From a bacterium (GTDB taxonomy: Bacteria > Vulcanimicrobiota > Xenobia > Xenobiales > JADMJV01), in NCBI GenBank assembly GCA_018266105.1, contig JAFEBA010000102.1, positions 26,408 through 90,407 on the forward strand: a DNA stretch of 64,000 nt, given 5' to 3'. Position 1 is the first letter of the stretch. The number at the start of each line of letters is the position of its first letter. The notes under the pieces were generated by a model, which saw only the letters and a program-made list of their open reading frames with translations, was not told the origin of the DNA and made no database searches. Positions 43,092 through 53,232 of this stretch are shown one piece after another. The translations under genes and the position numbers were made by a program.

Positions 43092-46000
43092 TTACTCTTC
43101 TGCCGCCGGTTCTGATGCTGCAGGCTCAATTGCGACGGGAGCCTCTTCAGCAGCAGCGACTGGCTGGGGCTGCGGGGAGGCAGATGTTTCCGGGGTCTCC
43201 CAATGCAGCACCTTCAGGTCCAGGACGCAGATGGTGTAAAGCACCGGCACCAACACCAGTGTGACCAACGTGGCCATGGAAAGCCCCCCGATCTGAGTGT
43301 AACAAAGAGGCTGCCAGAGCGGGCCTCCGCTCTTGGCCAGGGGGAAGAGCGCGATGACGGTTGCGCCCACCGTGATGAAGACAGGCCGCAAGCGGGCGAT
43401 GCCGGCGTGCAACAAGGAGTCCCGCATATTCTCTCCGTGGGCGTGCATCTCTTCGATGTAGTCAAAGAGCACGATCACGTGGGAGACAATCACTCCGACC
43501 AGCGAGGCACAGCCCAAAAATGCCATAAATCCGAAGGAAGCCCCCATCACCCAGAGTCCCAAGAAGGCTCCGACCATTCCGTACGGGATGGCGGCGAAGA
43601 CGACCAGGGGCTTGACCACGTTCTTGAACTGGGACAGCAAGGCAATATAAATCATGGCCACCGAGATGAGTAAGACCACGGCCAGATTGACAAAGCCCGA
43701 ACGCTGCTCCTTGGCTTCACCCCCGACTTCCCAAGTAATGCCCTGGGATTTCAATTCCTCCGTCAGGGCTTTCATCTTGGGTTCGAAGCGGGCGAAGACC
43801 TCCGAAGCCAGAACGCCTTCATTGGTAAAACAGCCGACTTCGATGGCGCGATGGTAGTTCTTCCGGCAAATTGTTTGAGGCTGCATAAGCAGGCGCACAC
43901 TGGCCACCTGATCGAGCCGAACCTTCTTTTTACCGTCGTTGGAGTAGACGTAAAGGTTTTTGAGATTTTCGATCTGGGTGCGTTCGTCCATCCGCATGCG
44001 GGCTGTAACCGGTATGCGCCGATGGCCATCGCTCAGATAGGTCAAGGTCTCGCCATTCAAGGCGGCCGCCATGGATTGAGCGATGTCCGCGTTGGTCAGG
44101 CCCGCCAGGTTGGCCCGGTCTGGATCGATTTGAATATCCAGCGTCATGAGCGACTCGCCCCAACTATCGCGAATGCGGGCAGAACCCGGGATGGTCAGCA
44201 GCAGGTCTTTGACTTTCTGAGCCGCTTTCTGCAGTTCTAGTTTATCGTTCTCCTGACCATAAAGGGTTACTGAAACCGGCGTTCCAACCGGTTTGCCGGA
44301 CTCTAGCTGGCGCACATCGGCCAGAACCCCGGCCACCTTTTCGGTCAGGCCGCGATCCACCGGACCCACCAGACTGGGGGTGACGTGCTTGTCATTCACA
44401 GTCACCACCACCATGGAGAAGTTCAGCTTGGGCGACTCCGGGTCAAGGGTGGACCAGAAGCGCGGGGCCCCGCCCCCAACGAAGGTGGTGAGAAAGCTAA
44501 GCTTGTCACCTGGAATTGTGTCCAGCATGACTTTTTCGATTTCTTTGCTTTTGCCGTCCGTGGCTTGCAGGGTCTTGTCCGAAGGCAGATAGTTATTGGA
44601 GAAAAACATGTACTGCAGATCTTTAGGGAAGAACTGCGTCTTCAACTGCCTGGCGGCTCCCAGGCCGGCCGCCAAAATCAAAAAAGACCCGCACAGCACT
44701 TTCCAGCGATGGTCCACACACCAGGCGGTAAAATTATAGTAATACTTGTAGGGAACGCGATGGCGCAGAACCTCGGGTCCAGGCTCTTGAACCGGACGCA
44801 AAATGTAGTAGCCCAAAAGCGGAATAAAGGTCATCGAGGAGATGCGTGAGGCTACCAGCGAGCAGGCGATCACCAGCGGTAGGCTGTAGAGGAAGCGCCC
44901 CGTATCGCCTTCGATCAACATCAAAGGGAGGTAGGCTACGATATTGGTAATGGTCGCGTAAAGGATGGCTGTCGCCAGCTTGGTGGGACCGAGCCAGGCG
45001 GCTGTTTTTCGGTCGTGCCCTGAAGATAGCGAGTGTTTGATGGCATCGCCCGCTACCACCGGATCGTCCACGAGCAGCCCGAGCGCGATGATGAGGGAGG
45101 CCACTGAAACCTGCTGAATGTCCAGGTGCAGCATAAACATGAAAGCGAAGGTCATTGCCAGGGTGATCGGGATGGCCAGGGCCATCAGCAGGGCCGAGCG
45201 CCACTCCCAAAATCCGATCCAGGACACCAGAACTACCAGGACCACCGCTTCTTCCAGGCACTTATTGAAAAGGCCCACCGACTCGCGCACCTGTTGGGGC
45301 TGATCAGAAGTTTTGACAATGATCAGGTCGTCCGGCAGATCGTGCTTCACATCGGCCAGAACCGCGTCCACCTCGGCGCCAAATTTGTTGATGTTAAGAC
45401 CTGGGCGCATCTGCACCGTCACGATGTTGGCTCGCGAGCGGACCCACTGTCCAGAGGGGTCTCTGGCCGTCAGGAAGGTCAGGAAACGCGGTGGAGAATC
45501 GTAAGCTCGCATCACATTCACCAGGTCGCGCAGATAAACTGGATTTCCGTTGCTCTGGGTTACGGCTACGTCCCCGATCTGCTTCTCTGAGGTAAATTCG
45601 CCAGCTGTATTGACCCTTACCGAAGTGCCCTGATTGGTTTCCTGCGATCCGGAAGCGCCGCTAATGTTACGGGCTTTCAGCACGTTGGCCAGTCCGCCCA
45701 GGCTCATCCCGTAGGAAGCAAGCCGTTCTTGACTGAAAAGCAAGAAAATGCGCTCGCGCAGCACACCCACCCGGTCCACCTTGGTGGCCGAAGGCACGCT
45801 CCTCAGCCGTTCCTGGATGATCTCGGTGAAGTTGTCCAGGTCCCGGTAGGAGTATTTATCTCCGGCGACCGATTGCAATGCCTCGACGGTTTTGGACGGA
45901 TCGCGAATGACCACCGGTTGCCAGGCATCCGGGTGGATCTCGGCCACCTTGATGTTTTCTTCCACAAACTGATGCACAAAGTCCATCACGCCTTTGTCAG

Positions 46001-46733
46001 TCAGGTTAGTGGAGAAATCGATGGCCATGTAGTCTTCGCCCTCGATGATGTGGGCGTCGCGAAAGGCTGCCCTGGCCTCCCCCATGGAAAGCAGTCGGTC
46101 GAAAGCCTGGCGCACCAGAAACAGACTTTGTTGCTTGGCGAAGATGTAGAGCAAGGTGGCTCTCTGGCCTTGATTCTTATACTTGGCGCGTTCGGCTACA
46201 AGCTCTTTCTGAATGGGCGTTCCGATAAGCCGAACATCCTCACGGGAGTAGCGAGGTGAGGCCACCGTCAGCATCAGGGCCAGAGTGTCGCCAAAGTCGG
46301 TGTTCAGGCTGATAGGGCCGGCCCCATCGGGCAGGTCGGTGATCTTATCCAGCTTGATTTTGACGTCGGTCCAGACCTTGACCGGATCGTCGCCGCGCGA
46401 TTCATCGATTTCGATCGTGATTTCCGAAAGACCCGGTGTCGAGGTGGATTCGACTTTGGCCAGCAGATTGTTCTGAGCCAGGGTTTCTTCGATCTTGCGA
46501 CTGACCAGTTGCTCCACTTTTTCAGCGCTATTGCCAGGCCAGGTGGTAATGATTTTGGCTTTGCGAACGGGCACATCCGGGTCCTTGCGCTGGGGCATTT
46601 TGTGGTAGCCAAACCAGCCCCAGAGCAAGCAGATGATGAGCCCCAGCCAGCAAATTGAACGCTGGTCCAGGCAAAAGCGCGAGAGGTTGTGGACCGAATC
46701 AATATATTCCTGGTCCGATTTGCCGTGCGACAT
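43092..46733 (-). CDS. RND efflux pump inner-membrane subunit (HAE family)
   Basis: 1213 residues, 12 helices and two large periplasmic loops. N-terminal WFGYHKMPQRKDPDVPVRKA is characteristic of a multidrug RND subfamily in proteobacteria and related phyla. The proton-relay Asp pair lies in LGLLVDDPVVAGDAIK near residue 557. The partner TM10 segment is near KSGGPLW. The 160-residue excess over AcrB is partly an acidic, Ala/Glu/Pro-rich C-terminal tail (AVAAAEEAPVAIEPAAS-like). It follows the adaptor gene by one base, in the order TolC, adaptor, pump, barrel. Substrates are unknown. Confidence 0.9.
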   Translation of the reverse strand: MSHGKSDQEYIDSVHNLSRFCLDQRSICWLGLIICLLWGWFGYHKMPQRKDPDVPVRKAKIITTWPGNSAEKVEQLVSRKIEETLAQNNLLAKVESTSTPGLSEITIEIDESRGDDPVKVWTDVKIKLDKITDLPDGAGPISLNTDFGDTLALMLTVASPRYSREDVRLIGTPIQKELVAERAKYKNQGQRATLLYIFAKQQSLFLVRQAFDRLLSMGEARAAFRDAHIIEGEDYMAIDFSTNLTDKGVMDFVHQFVEENIKVAEIHPDAWQPVVIRDPSKTVEALQSVAGDKYSYRDLDNFTEIIQERLRSVPSATKVDRVGVLRERIFLLFSQERLASYGMSLGGLANVLKARNISGASGSQETNQGTSVRVNTAGEFTSEKQIGDVAVTQSNGNPVYLRDLVNVMRAYDSPPRFLTFLTARDPSGQWVRSRANIVTVQMRPGLNINKFGAEVDAVLADVKHDLPDDLIIVKTSDQPQQVRESVGLFNKCLEEAVVLVVLVSWIGFWEWRSALLMALAIPITLAMTFAFMFMLHLDIQQVSVASLIIALGLLVDDPVVAGDAIKHSLSSGHDRKTAAWLGPTKLATAILYATITNIVAYLPLMLIEGDTGRFLYSLPLVIACSLVASRISSMTFIPLLGYYILRPVQEPGPEVLRHRVPYKYYYNFTAWCVDHRWKVLCGSFLILAAGLGAARQLKTQFFPKDLQYMFFSNNYLPSDKTLQATDGKSKEIEKVMLDTIPGDKLSFLTTFVGGGAPRFWSTLDPESPKLNFSMVVVTVNDKHVTPSLVGPVDRGLTEKVAGVLADVRQLESGKPVGTPVSVTLYGQENDKLELQKAAQKVKDLLLTIPGSARIRDSWGESLMTLDIQIDPDRANLAGLTNADIAQSMAAALNGETLTYLSDGHRRIPVTARMRMDERTQIENLKNLYVYSNDGKKKVRLDQVASVRLLMQPQTICRKNYHRAIEVGCFTNEGVLASEVFARFEPKMKALTEELKSQGITWEVGGEAKEQRSGFVNLAVVLLISVAMIYIALLSQFKNVVKPLVVFAAIPYGMVGAFLGLWVMGASFGFMAFLGCASLVGVIVSHVIVLFDYIEEMHAHGENMRDSLLHAGIARLRPVFITVGATVIALFPLAKSGGPLWQPLCYTQIGGLSMATLVTLVLVPVLYTICVLDLKVLHWETPETSASPQPQPVAAAEEAPVAIEPAASEPAAEE

Positions 46734-48182
46734 TTATGATTTTACCTTTACGGTTTGGCCGTTGTTGACGCGGTTGCCGCCTTCCACCACGATTTGCTCG
46801 CCCTCTTCCAGGCCCGCCGTAATCTCCATCTGATCTCCGGAGGCGCGTCCCACGCTGACGTCTCGCAATCTGGCTTTATCGCCCTCCACCACAAAGACTT
46901 GATAGCTACCTTCCTGGTCCTTGTTGGGCAACAGGGCTCCCAGTGGAACAGCGATGATGGAGCGCGGAGAGTCTTCTTTGTCGACCAGGTCCAGGGCGGC
47001 GATCATGCCTACCTTGAGGTTATCCCCGGAATTGTCCACGCGGACTTCCACCTTGTAGACGCGGCTGTCGGCATCGGCTTCGGGAGCGATGGTGCGAATC
47101 GTGCCCTGAAATTGATTGCCGGGCAGCGCCTCTGAGGTGATGTTGAGAGTCTGACCCAGCTTGAGATCGCGCACCAGAATGTCGGGCACACCAAAGGTGA
47201 CCAGTACGTGGTGAGTGTCGGCCAGGGCGAAGCCAGCCGTCCCCGGCCCGACCTGAGCGCCCACCTCGACCGATCGGGAGAGGATAACCCCGTCCATGGG
47301 GGCCTTGAGATAGACATCACCCAGTGCGACACTGGCTTGCTCGACATTGGAACGCGCCCCCAAGGTGCGCGCTCGGGCCGATTCCACCCCGGCCAGGGCC
47401 CGATCTTCTTGGGCCCGACCGGCATCCATCTGTGCCTGGGCCTGCTCCACCCGGGCTCGAGCGGCCGATACCCCGGCTCTGGCCTCGGTCAACTTGGCTT
47501 CAGTGGAGCGAACCTGCTGCTGGGCTTCCTTCAACTTACCCTGAGCTACGCTAAAAGCTAATCTGGCTGCGTCGTAATCAGGCTGAGTCAGACTGTTGGC
47601 TTGCATCAAATTCTGGGCTCGTTCCCAGTCGGCTTGAGACTTGCCGAGCTGGGCTTGTGCTTCACCGAGCTGGGCCTGGACGGCACGCAGGCCTGCCTCC
47701 GCCTCGCGGACCTGTGCTTTGGACTGGACTTCCGCCTGCAGTGCCTGATCCACCAGGGCTCGAGACTGGCGTGTTTGGGCACGGGCCAGCTCGACGCTGG
47801 CCAGTGCATCGTGCTCTCCGGCCAGTGACTGTCCCAGGGAGGACTCGGCCTCATTGACTCGAGCTCGATATTCCAGCGTGCGCAGCTCGGCCAGCACCTC
47901 GCCCCGGCGCACGCGGTCGCCGGCTCCCAAAATATGCTCACCGCCCTTACCAGGCCTTTGCTGAATGCGGGTCACGTAGCCGCCCGAGTTAAAGGTCAGC
48001 GTGACGCGAGTGTCCGGCTGCACCGTGGCCGAGAACCGTTCCCCGCCCTTCCGGGTAGAGGCTTTGACGGTCTGTGTGACCACCAAGGGAGTGGCCGAGG
48101 GCGCCGCCGTACCTTCCGTTTTGGGCGACCCCTGACAACCACAGGCTAACAAGCCCAGTAAAATGTATTTTGAAAGTCTCAT
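46734..48182 (-). CDS. RND adaptor (membrane fusion) lipoprotein
   Basis: 482 residues with lipobox LLAC-G near residue 14. It has a lipoyl half (VTLTFNSGGYVTRI...GDRVRRGEVLAEL) and then an unusually long Ala/Gln/Glu-rich helical hairpin (about residues 85-285). Next come the second lipoyl half (LKAPMDGVILSRSVEVGAQVG) and the beta-barrel and proximal domains (VGRASGDQMEITAGLEEGEQIV). The length exceeds AcrA by about 90 residues, all in the hairpin, so the periplasmic reach should be longer. The start at 48182 makes an ATGA overlap with the TolC gene; a longer frame from 48242 lacks support. Confidence 0.9.
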   Translation of the reverse strand: MRLSKYILLGLLACGCQGSPKTEGTAAPSATPLVVTQTVKASTRKGGERFSATVQPDTRVTLTFNSGGYVTRIQQRPGKGGEHILGAGDRVRRGEVLAELRTLEYRARVNEAESSLGQSLAGEHDALASVELARAQTRQSRALVDQALQAEVQSKAQVREAEAGLRAVQAQLGEAQAQLGKSQADWERAQNLMQANSLTQPDYDAARLAFSVAQGKLKEAQQQVRSTEAKLTEARAGVSAARARVEQAQAQMDAGRAQEDRALAGVESARARTLGARSNVEQASVALGDVYLKAPMDGVILSRSVEVGAQVGPGTAGFALADTHHVLVTFGVPDILVRDLKLGQTLNITSEALPGNQFQGTIRTIAPEADADSRVYKVEVRVDNSGDNLKVGMIAALDLVDKEDSPRSIIAVPLGALLPNKDQEGSYQVFVVEGDKARLRDVSVGRASGDQMEITAGLEEGEQIVVEGGNRVNNGQTVKVKS

Positions 48183-49507
48183 GGTGCCTGTCCTACCGAT
48201 TGATAAAGTTCGGCCACGCTGTGGGCCAAGTCGATCTGCCATTTTTGGTAATCTCGGCGAGCGGCCGACAGCTTGGCCTGAGTGTTCAACACGTTCTGAG
48301 CCTGAGTGGCCTTGACTTGATATTGGGCCAGCGCCACCCGGTTGTGCTCTTCAGCCGCCTCAACCTGCAGCTTCCGGGTTTTTTCCAGGGCCTTCAGGTT
48401 TTGCACCGCCCGAAATTTTTGGGCCACGTCCAGTGCTGCGCGCTGTTTGGCGTCTTCCACTTGCAAACTGATTTCTTCGGCCTGTTTGAGGCGCGCCTCC
48501 ACATTGGCTTCCCGTCCCCCCCAGTCAAAAATGTCCCAGGTCGCCACCAGAGCTACCGTCAGGTAGGTGCCCGGAAGCAACCCGCTGTTTCCGTTATGCA
48601 CATAGCCAAATTGCATGCCCACATCCGGAATATAGGCGGCCCGCGCGATCTCCGTATTGATCAGCGCTTGCTTCAATCGGGCCCGAGTCTGCGCCAGATC
48701 GGGACGTTGCTCCTGAGCCCGTGCTTCCAGATCCTCAATCGTTTGTGTCACTTCTTGCGAAATGGTGGGCATCTCCACCTTGAAATCGGTGTTCAGATCC
48801 CGAGCCAGCAGGTAGTTCAACTGCTCTTTTTGAGTTTGGTAAGCGCGCTCCAGGGCGTCCAGTTGGGCTTCTTGTTGAGCGCGCGAGGCCTGCACGTCAA
48901 GCAGATCCGCCTTGAGAACCGTTTTTTCCTTGAGATATTCGCTGGTGACGCGCTCGACCTCCCGGGTAAATTCGAGAGAATCCTTAGCCGCAATCAGGCC
49001 GTTCTGAGTGTCCACCAGACTCAGGTAGGCGTCCTGGACCTGAACCGCCACATTGATCCGGTCGGCCCGATTCTTTTGGGTTGCATCCTCGATGGCTTCG
49101 CGCTGGGCGTCGAGCCCCAGTGAAATCTTGTGCAATTGGGTGAGAGGTTGGGTGACCGTCAACTGGACCGTCGCTTGGGAGCCGCTAACATTGCTGATGG
49201 CGATTTCTCGAGACGGGATGGGGCCGGTACTGGCAAAGTTGCCGAGCGTGCCGGGAGCAATGTTAAAACTGATCGGATTCAAAAGCCGAATGTATCGAGC
49301 TTCGGCCGCAACTTTGGGTAAGCGCGTGGCGGCATTGGCGTCCCAGGTTGCCTCCTGACGCTCAATCTCTTTACCGCTGCTCAGGATCTGAAGATTACGA
49401 CCGGACGCCAGGCGGAGTGCTTCATTCAAGGTCAGAATGGGGGAGGGTTGAGCCTGGCAGACGCGGCTCATGAGAAAAAGGGCAACCAGGATTGGGTATT
49501 TTTTCAA
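48179..49507 (-). CDS. TolC-family outer-membrane efflux protein
   Basis: 442 residues with signal CQA|QPSPI (mature Gln). The typical repeated TolC structure is seen: LTLNEALRLASGRNLQI at the start and the second repeat TYLTVALVATWDIFDWGGREANVEARLKQA (about 48430-48520). Conserved tunnel helices end with VAELYQSVG. It supplies the outer-membrane duct for the following adaptor and pump, to which it is linked by an ATGA overlap. Confidence 0.9.
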   Translation of the reverse strand: MKKYPILVALFLMSRVCQAQPSPILTLNEALRLASGRNLQILSSGKEIERQEATWDANAATRLPKVAAEARYIRLLNPISFNIAPGTLGNFASTGPIPSREIAISNVSGSQATVQLTVTQPLTQLHKISLGLDAQREAIEDATQKNRADRINVAVQVQDAYLSLVDTQNGLIAAKDSLEFTREVERVTSEYLKEKTVLKADLLDVQASRAQQEAQLDALERAYQTQKEQLNYLLARDLNTDFKVEMPTISQEVTQTIEDLEARAQEQRPDLAQTRARLKQALINTEIARAAYIPDVGMQFGYVHNGNSGLLPGTYLTVALVATWDIFDWGGREANVEARLKQAEEISLQVEDAKQRAALDVAQKFRAVQNLKALEKTRKLQVEAAEEHNRVALAQYQVKATQAQNVLNTQAKLSAARRDYQKWQIDLAHSVAELYQSVGQAP

Positions 49508-49537
49508 TTGGGGCGCCTCCAGGTGCCCCGACTTCTG

Positions 49538-50026
49538 CTACTCGGGAGGGCCTCCTCCCCTGGCCCAGGGCAAACTCGCCTCAAGTCGTCGGCTGAATTC
49601 GCCGTCTTTGGCCAGGATTGTGATTTGCAGACAGTCACCCTCGCGTGCAAATGTAACGGTCCCTTGCTGGCCGAGCTCCGCCAGCACCTCAACGGATTGG
49701 GAAGCAGATTGTTTGCATAATTTGCCTCCCTGGCTCCAAAGGTTTCTCTCCTTTCCGCCCGACCGGTAGAGCAGCCGCTGGTCCTGAATTTGCAACAGGC
49801 TGGCCGTGACCAGCTCTAATTTTAGTTGTGCCAGAGCCTGACTTCCCCAATATGCCACGCGCGCTTCAGAGTCGACGGGCACATCGGAAAAGAGTCCCCA
49901 GCGCCTGGCGTTCAGTCCGACCCAAATCAACACGGGAATCAGAAAGATGGGTAAAAAGTGCACGGTCAGACTATCTAGCCCGCCGGGAGTCTCCACGTCA
50001 AGCAGGCGAACGGACCGGGCTGTCAT
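49538..50026 (-). CDS. Membrane-anchored hypothetical protein upstream of TolC
   Basis: 162 residues with one helix near residue 25-40 (FLPIFLIPVLIWVGLNARRW) and a soluble C-terminal part with beta-strands (GTVTFAREGDCLQITILAKD). There is no recognised family. It lies 30 nt before the TolC gene on the same strand and is probably the first gene of the efflux operon. The start is uncertain (an upstream-most ATG at 50026 is taken). It may be an efflux accessory or sensor; this is inferred from position only. Confidence 0.5.
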   Translation of the reverse strand: MTARSVRLLDVETPGGLDSLTVHFLPIFLIPVLIWVGLNARRWGLFSDVPVDSEARVAYWGSQALAQLKLELVTASLLQIQDQRLLYRSGGKERNLWSQGGKLCKQSASQSVEVLAELGQQGTVTFAREGDCLQITILAKDGEFSRRLEASLPWARGGGPPE

Positions 50027-50223
50027 TCTGCTCGCAGCAGGGGTGTCCCCGTCGCTCCGCAGAACAGCGGCCGCATGCTTTCGTCTTCTTTGCTTGGTCC
50101 GGCTCGGAGAAGGGGCTACTCGCCCCTGTCCTGTCTCATTGCGTTGGCTTTCACGGGGTGCGGGACCACCTCCACGTCACGATTTCCTGGACCGTCCCCG
50201 CAGAAGCACCAGGTAATTCATCG

Positions 50224-51741
50224 ATGAAATCACTGCTCAGAATATTCGTGATCGCAAGTTTGATTGTGGGATTGTCCTGGTTCCTCTCCAAGCTGCGCCT
50301 CACCCCTCGTCCCGACGGGACGCCTGTGCGGGGCAGCCTGCGGGTCGGTTGGATGGAATACTATCCCTATCAGTTCACCAGCCGCGCCAATGGCGCATCC
50401 CGACGGGACGGGCTGGGTCTGAGGTTGGCCGAGGCCTGTTTCCACAAAGCCGGCCTCAGTCCAGACTTTGTGGAAATGAGCTGGCAAGAACAGTTGGATG
50501 CCTTCCAGGCCGGGCAGCTGGACGTTATTATGTTGGCCAGCCCCAGTCCAGAGCGCCTCAAAATTGCCTCCTTTTCGCGCCCCTACGCAAGCTTTAAGCT
50601 GGCCACCTTCTACGCCAGCGCCCAGCTCGAAACGCCCCCCGCTGACCTGCCCGCTCTGGCTGCGTTTTGTCGGCAGCGACATCTCAGGATCGGTCTGACT
50701 CGTGGTTTTTCTTTCCCTTCGGAACTCCAGCCCATCCTGGAAGAGGCTCGGCGAGAAGGCCGATTGGTCCAGGTGGAACAGGCCGATGACAATCTCCAGA
50801 ACCTGGCCGACGGTGACATCGAAATCGCCTTTCAGGACGAACTGGTGGGTTTTTCGCTGGTGCGCAACAACAGTTGGGCGGAGAAAATTGGCTACCAAGA
50901 CCTCGCCTGTCCGCCCGATCAGGCCTGTTTGATGTTCAATAAGGCCACCGTCTCGCCTGAGACGGTCCAGCGCATCGATTTAGCTCTCAAGACCATAAGC
51001 GAAGACGGCAGTCAGGCGGCGATGGTGCGGACCTACCTGTATCCCAGGCTGCTGGGAATCCTCACGCAAAGCCCGTTCTTTCGAATCACCACCATTGCCG
51101 CGGCTATGTTCGCCGCCTTCACCGGTGTGCTCATCGCCCATCGTGAGGGTTACGATTGGGTGGGGGCGCTGGTCCTGGGGGCCTGCCCGGCGGTGGGGGG
51201 CGGGGTTCTACGCGACCTGATTGTCAGTCGTAATCCTCTGGGGGTGGTGTCCGATCCGGTCAATCTGCTGGGTGTTGCCTGCCTGGTGGTGGGTGTAGGA
51301 TTTTTTCTGAAGTATGCTCCCCGCACCTGGAGGGAGGGTTTGCAGGCGATGGATCCCAGCAAAGATCAGCGTCTGCTCTTTTTTGATAGCCTGGGTCTGG
51401 CGGCCTACACAGTCATGAATGTGTTTCTGGCCATGAGTTCTGCCTGTGAACCCTTGTGGTTGTGGGGTCCGCTCCTGGCCGTCTTTCAGAACGGCGGAGG
51501 CGGCGCCATCCGCGATATTCTCATCGGTCGGGCCGGCAACATCGCCATTCTCAAGGGCGTGATCTACGGAGAAATCGCCTTCCTGGGGGCGCTCGGCCTC
51601 TCGTGCTTCTTTATCTACTATTCCCAGCGCGATGATTTCGCCGAGGAGCACATGATCGCCGCCAGTCTGGTTACGATGCTGGCCGTTACCGGCCTGCGCA
51701 CCCTGGTGATTTACAAAGGCTGGCGAGCGCCTAACTTTTAG
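50224..51741 (+). CDS. Solute-binding protein (family 3) fused to TRIC/UPF0126 channel
   Basis: 505 residues in two parts. Residues 1-25 are a signal or anchor helix. About 35-275 is an amino-acid-type binding protein (SLRVGWMEYYPYQF, LDVIMLASPSPERLKIASFSRPY, DGDIEIAFQDELVGFSL). From about 285, six or seven helices show the duplicated UPF0126/TRIC signature, GGGVLRDLI and GGGAIRDIL. Stand-alone TRIC/YicG proteins (about 205 residues) are trimeric cation channels or suggested glycine transporters. The fusion suggests a ligand-gated or ligand-fed channel. The ATG at 50224 fits the signal helix. The frame upstream of it is not protein-like. Confidence 0.85.
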   Translation: MKSLLRIFVIASLIVGLSWFLSKLRLTPRPDGTPVRGSLRVGWMEYYPYQFTSRANGASRRDGLGLRLAEACFHKAGLSPDFVEMSWQEQLDAFQAGQLDVIMLASPSPERLKIASFSRPYASFKLATFYASAQLETPPADLPALAAFCRQRHLRIGLTRGFSFPSELQPILEEARREGRLVQVEQADDNLQNLADGDIEIAFQDELVGFSLVRNNSWAEKIGYQDLACPPDQACLMFNKATVSPETVQRIDLALKTISEDGSQAAMVRTYLYPRLLGILTQSPFFRITTIAAAMFAAFTGVLIAHREGYDWVGALVLGACPAVGGGVLRDLIVSRNPLGVVSDPVNLLGVACLVVGVGFFLKYAPRTWREGLQAMDPSKDQRLLFFDSLGLAAYTVMNVFLAMSSACEPLWLWGPLLAVFQNGGGGAIRDILIGRAGNIAILKGVIYGEIAFLGALGLSCFFIYYSQRDDFAEEHMIAASLVTMLAVTGLRTLVIYKGWRAPNF

Positions 51742-51742
51742 C

Positions 51743-53080
51743 TCAATCTTCCTCCCAGAAGACGGGTAGTCTCTGGTCCTGAATTGCCTGCAAGAGGGCG
51801 GCGTGGTCAGACTCGGTCTGGTCGGCGTAGCGCAATGCAAATTGAGCGATGGCTTTGTCAAAACGGTCCCCGCGCCCCAGGTATCCGGCGATTGCAGGGG
51901 CTGCTCCTAAGCGGGCATGGGCCCGCGCCAGGACTCGTCCACATAGTTCGGCGTAGCGCTTGAGGCGCCGGGCTGTCATCAGGGAGACGTCGGCCGACAT
52001 TTTGACGTCCCGCAGTTGCCGGACGTAATACTGTCTACCCAGGGCATCTTGGGTCCAGCCCAGGAACAGATCGCTGGCCGCCTGAGTGCGTCTTTGGCCA
52101 ACCACCACTCGTTCGCCCTGGTGCGCCTTGTCGGGACCAAAGTAAGGTTCCAGCACGGATTGGTTGGCCTGCTTGATCTGGAGGAAAAGCGGATGGCGAT
52201 CCTCGGCCATCAACAATACGATCAGGCAACGAGTGCCGACGCTTCCCACGCCCACTACCTTGACGGCGCAGTCCACAAAACGGTAGCGATTGAGCAGGTC
52301 TCGTCGCTCCTCCGAAAGGCTGGAGCGATAGCCTTCTAGCATGACTGGCAGGCGTTCAGCCAAGATTTCTGCGTCCAGGTGCTCGGGCAGATGGTAGACG
52401 ACCGGTGGATTGTCGCGAATGCGCAACCTCCCTTCGTGCTGATCGGTAAGCTTGGGCAGGTAGTGGTCCGCGAGCGTCCGCTTCAGGTTTTTCTGCACCT
52501 CTTTGCGCACTTGCTTGCGCCATTCTGAGTCCTGCATATCCTCCAGAATGGATTGGACGTCCACCGATTCATACCAGCATTCGAGCGGGCTCAGGTTAAG
52601 AAAGTTGCGAATGTTCTGGCGATAAGCGGCAACGGCGGCCAGGGCGGCCTCCGACTGTTGGCGACCGCTCCCATTGGCTCGGGCGGCCACCACAAAGGAG
52701 GCGGTCAGGCGTTTGATGTCCCATTCCCAGGCGGCCGGGAGAGTTTCATCGAAGTCGTTGAGGTCAAAAACCAGGCGCCGTTCGGGAGTGGCGAATCCGC
52801 CAAAATTGCACAGATGGCAGTCTCCGCAGGCCTGCACCCGGATCCCTGTGTCGGGGGTATGCTGCAAATCGGAAGCCATAATCTGGGCGGCCCCGCGAAA
52901 GAAGGCGAAGGGTGAGCGGGCCATTCTCCCATAGCGCAAAGGCAGCAGGTCCTGCATGCGAGTTTGGCCGGACTCTTCCAAGATTGCAATAGGATCCCGC
53001 CGGTCTGGCGCAGGCTGCCATTCCGCGTGACTGGAACGACCGATCTGGGAGCGTAAGGCGCGGCCGCTTTCAATTGTCAT
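51743..53080 (-). CDS. DUF2252 protein (kinase-like fold)
   Basis: 445 residues of the DUF2252 family: MQDLLPLRYGRMARSPFAFFRGAAQIM, GDCHLCNFGGFATPERRLVFDLNDFDET and the later VGVGSVGTRCLIVLLM. The family resembles aminoglycoside phosphotransferases in fold, with the GDCHLxNFG loop as the likely catalytic site. Its substrate is not known to me. It ends 1 bp from the convergent TRIC fusion gene. The N-terminal ATG at 53080 has AGGGTGG upstream. Confidence 0.85.
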   Translation of the reverse strand: MTIESGRALRSQIGRSSHAEWQPAPDRRDPIAILEESGQTRMQDLLPLRYGRMARSPFAFFRGAAQIMASDLQHTPDTGIRVQACGDCHLCNFGGFATPERRLVFDLNDFDETLPAAWEWDIKRLTASFVVAARANGSGRQQSEAALAAVAAYRQNIRNFLNLSPLECWYESVDVQSILEDMQDSEWRKQVRKEVQKNLKRTLADHYLPKLTDQHEGRLRIRDNPPVVYHLPEHLDAEILAERLPVMLEGYRSSLSEERRDLLNRYRFVDCAVKVVGVGSVGTRCLIVLLMAEDRHPLFLQIKQANQSVLEPYFGPDKAHQGERVVVGQRRTQAASDLFLGWTQDALGRQYYVRQLRDVKMSADVSLMTARRLKRYAELCGRVLARAHARLGAAPAIAGYLGRGDRFDKAIAQFALRYADQTESDHAALLQAIQDQRLPVFWEED

Positions 53081-53232
53081 ACTCCACCCTTTTCGTTCTG
53101 TTTGATTGGGTGCTGCACAGGCGCACCAGAGCCGTTGGTTTAACCCCCCTGGCCTCGGGACCTGGGTCGAAACGGGTTTGCGGCAGAGGCGTCTAAAACA
53201 GGCGGCCAGGCAACCTTCTCGAACCGGGCCTG

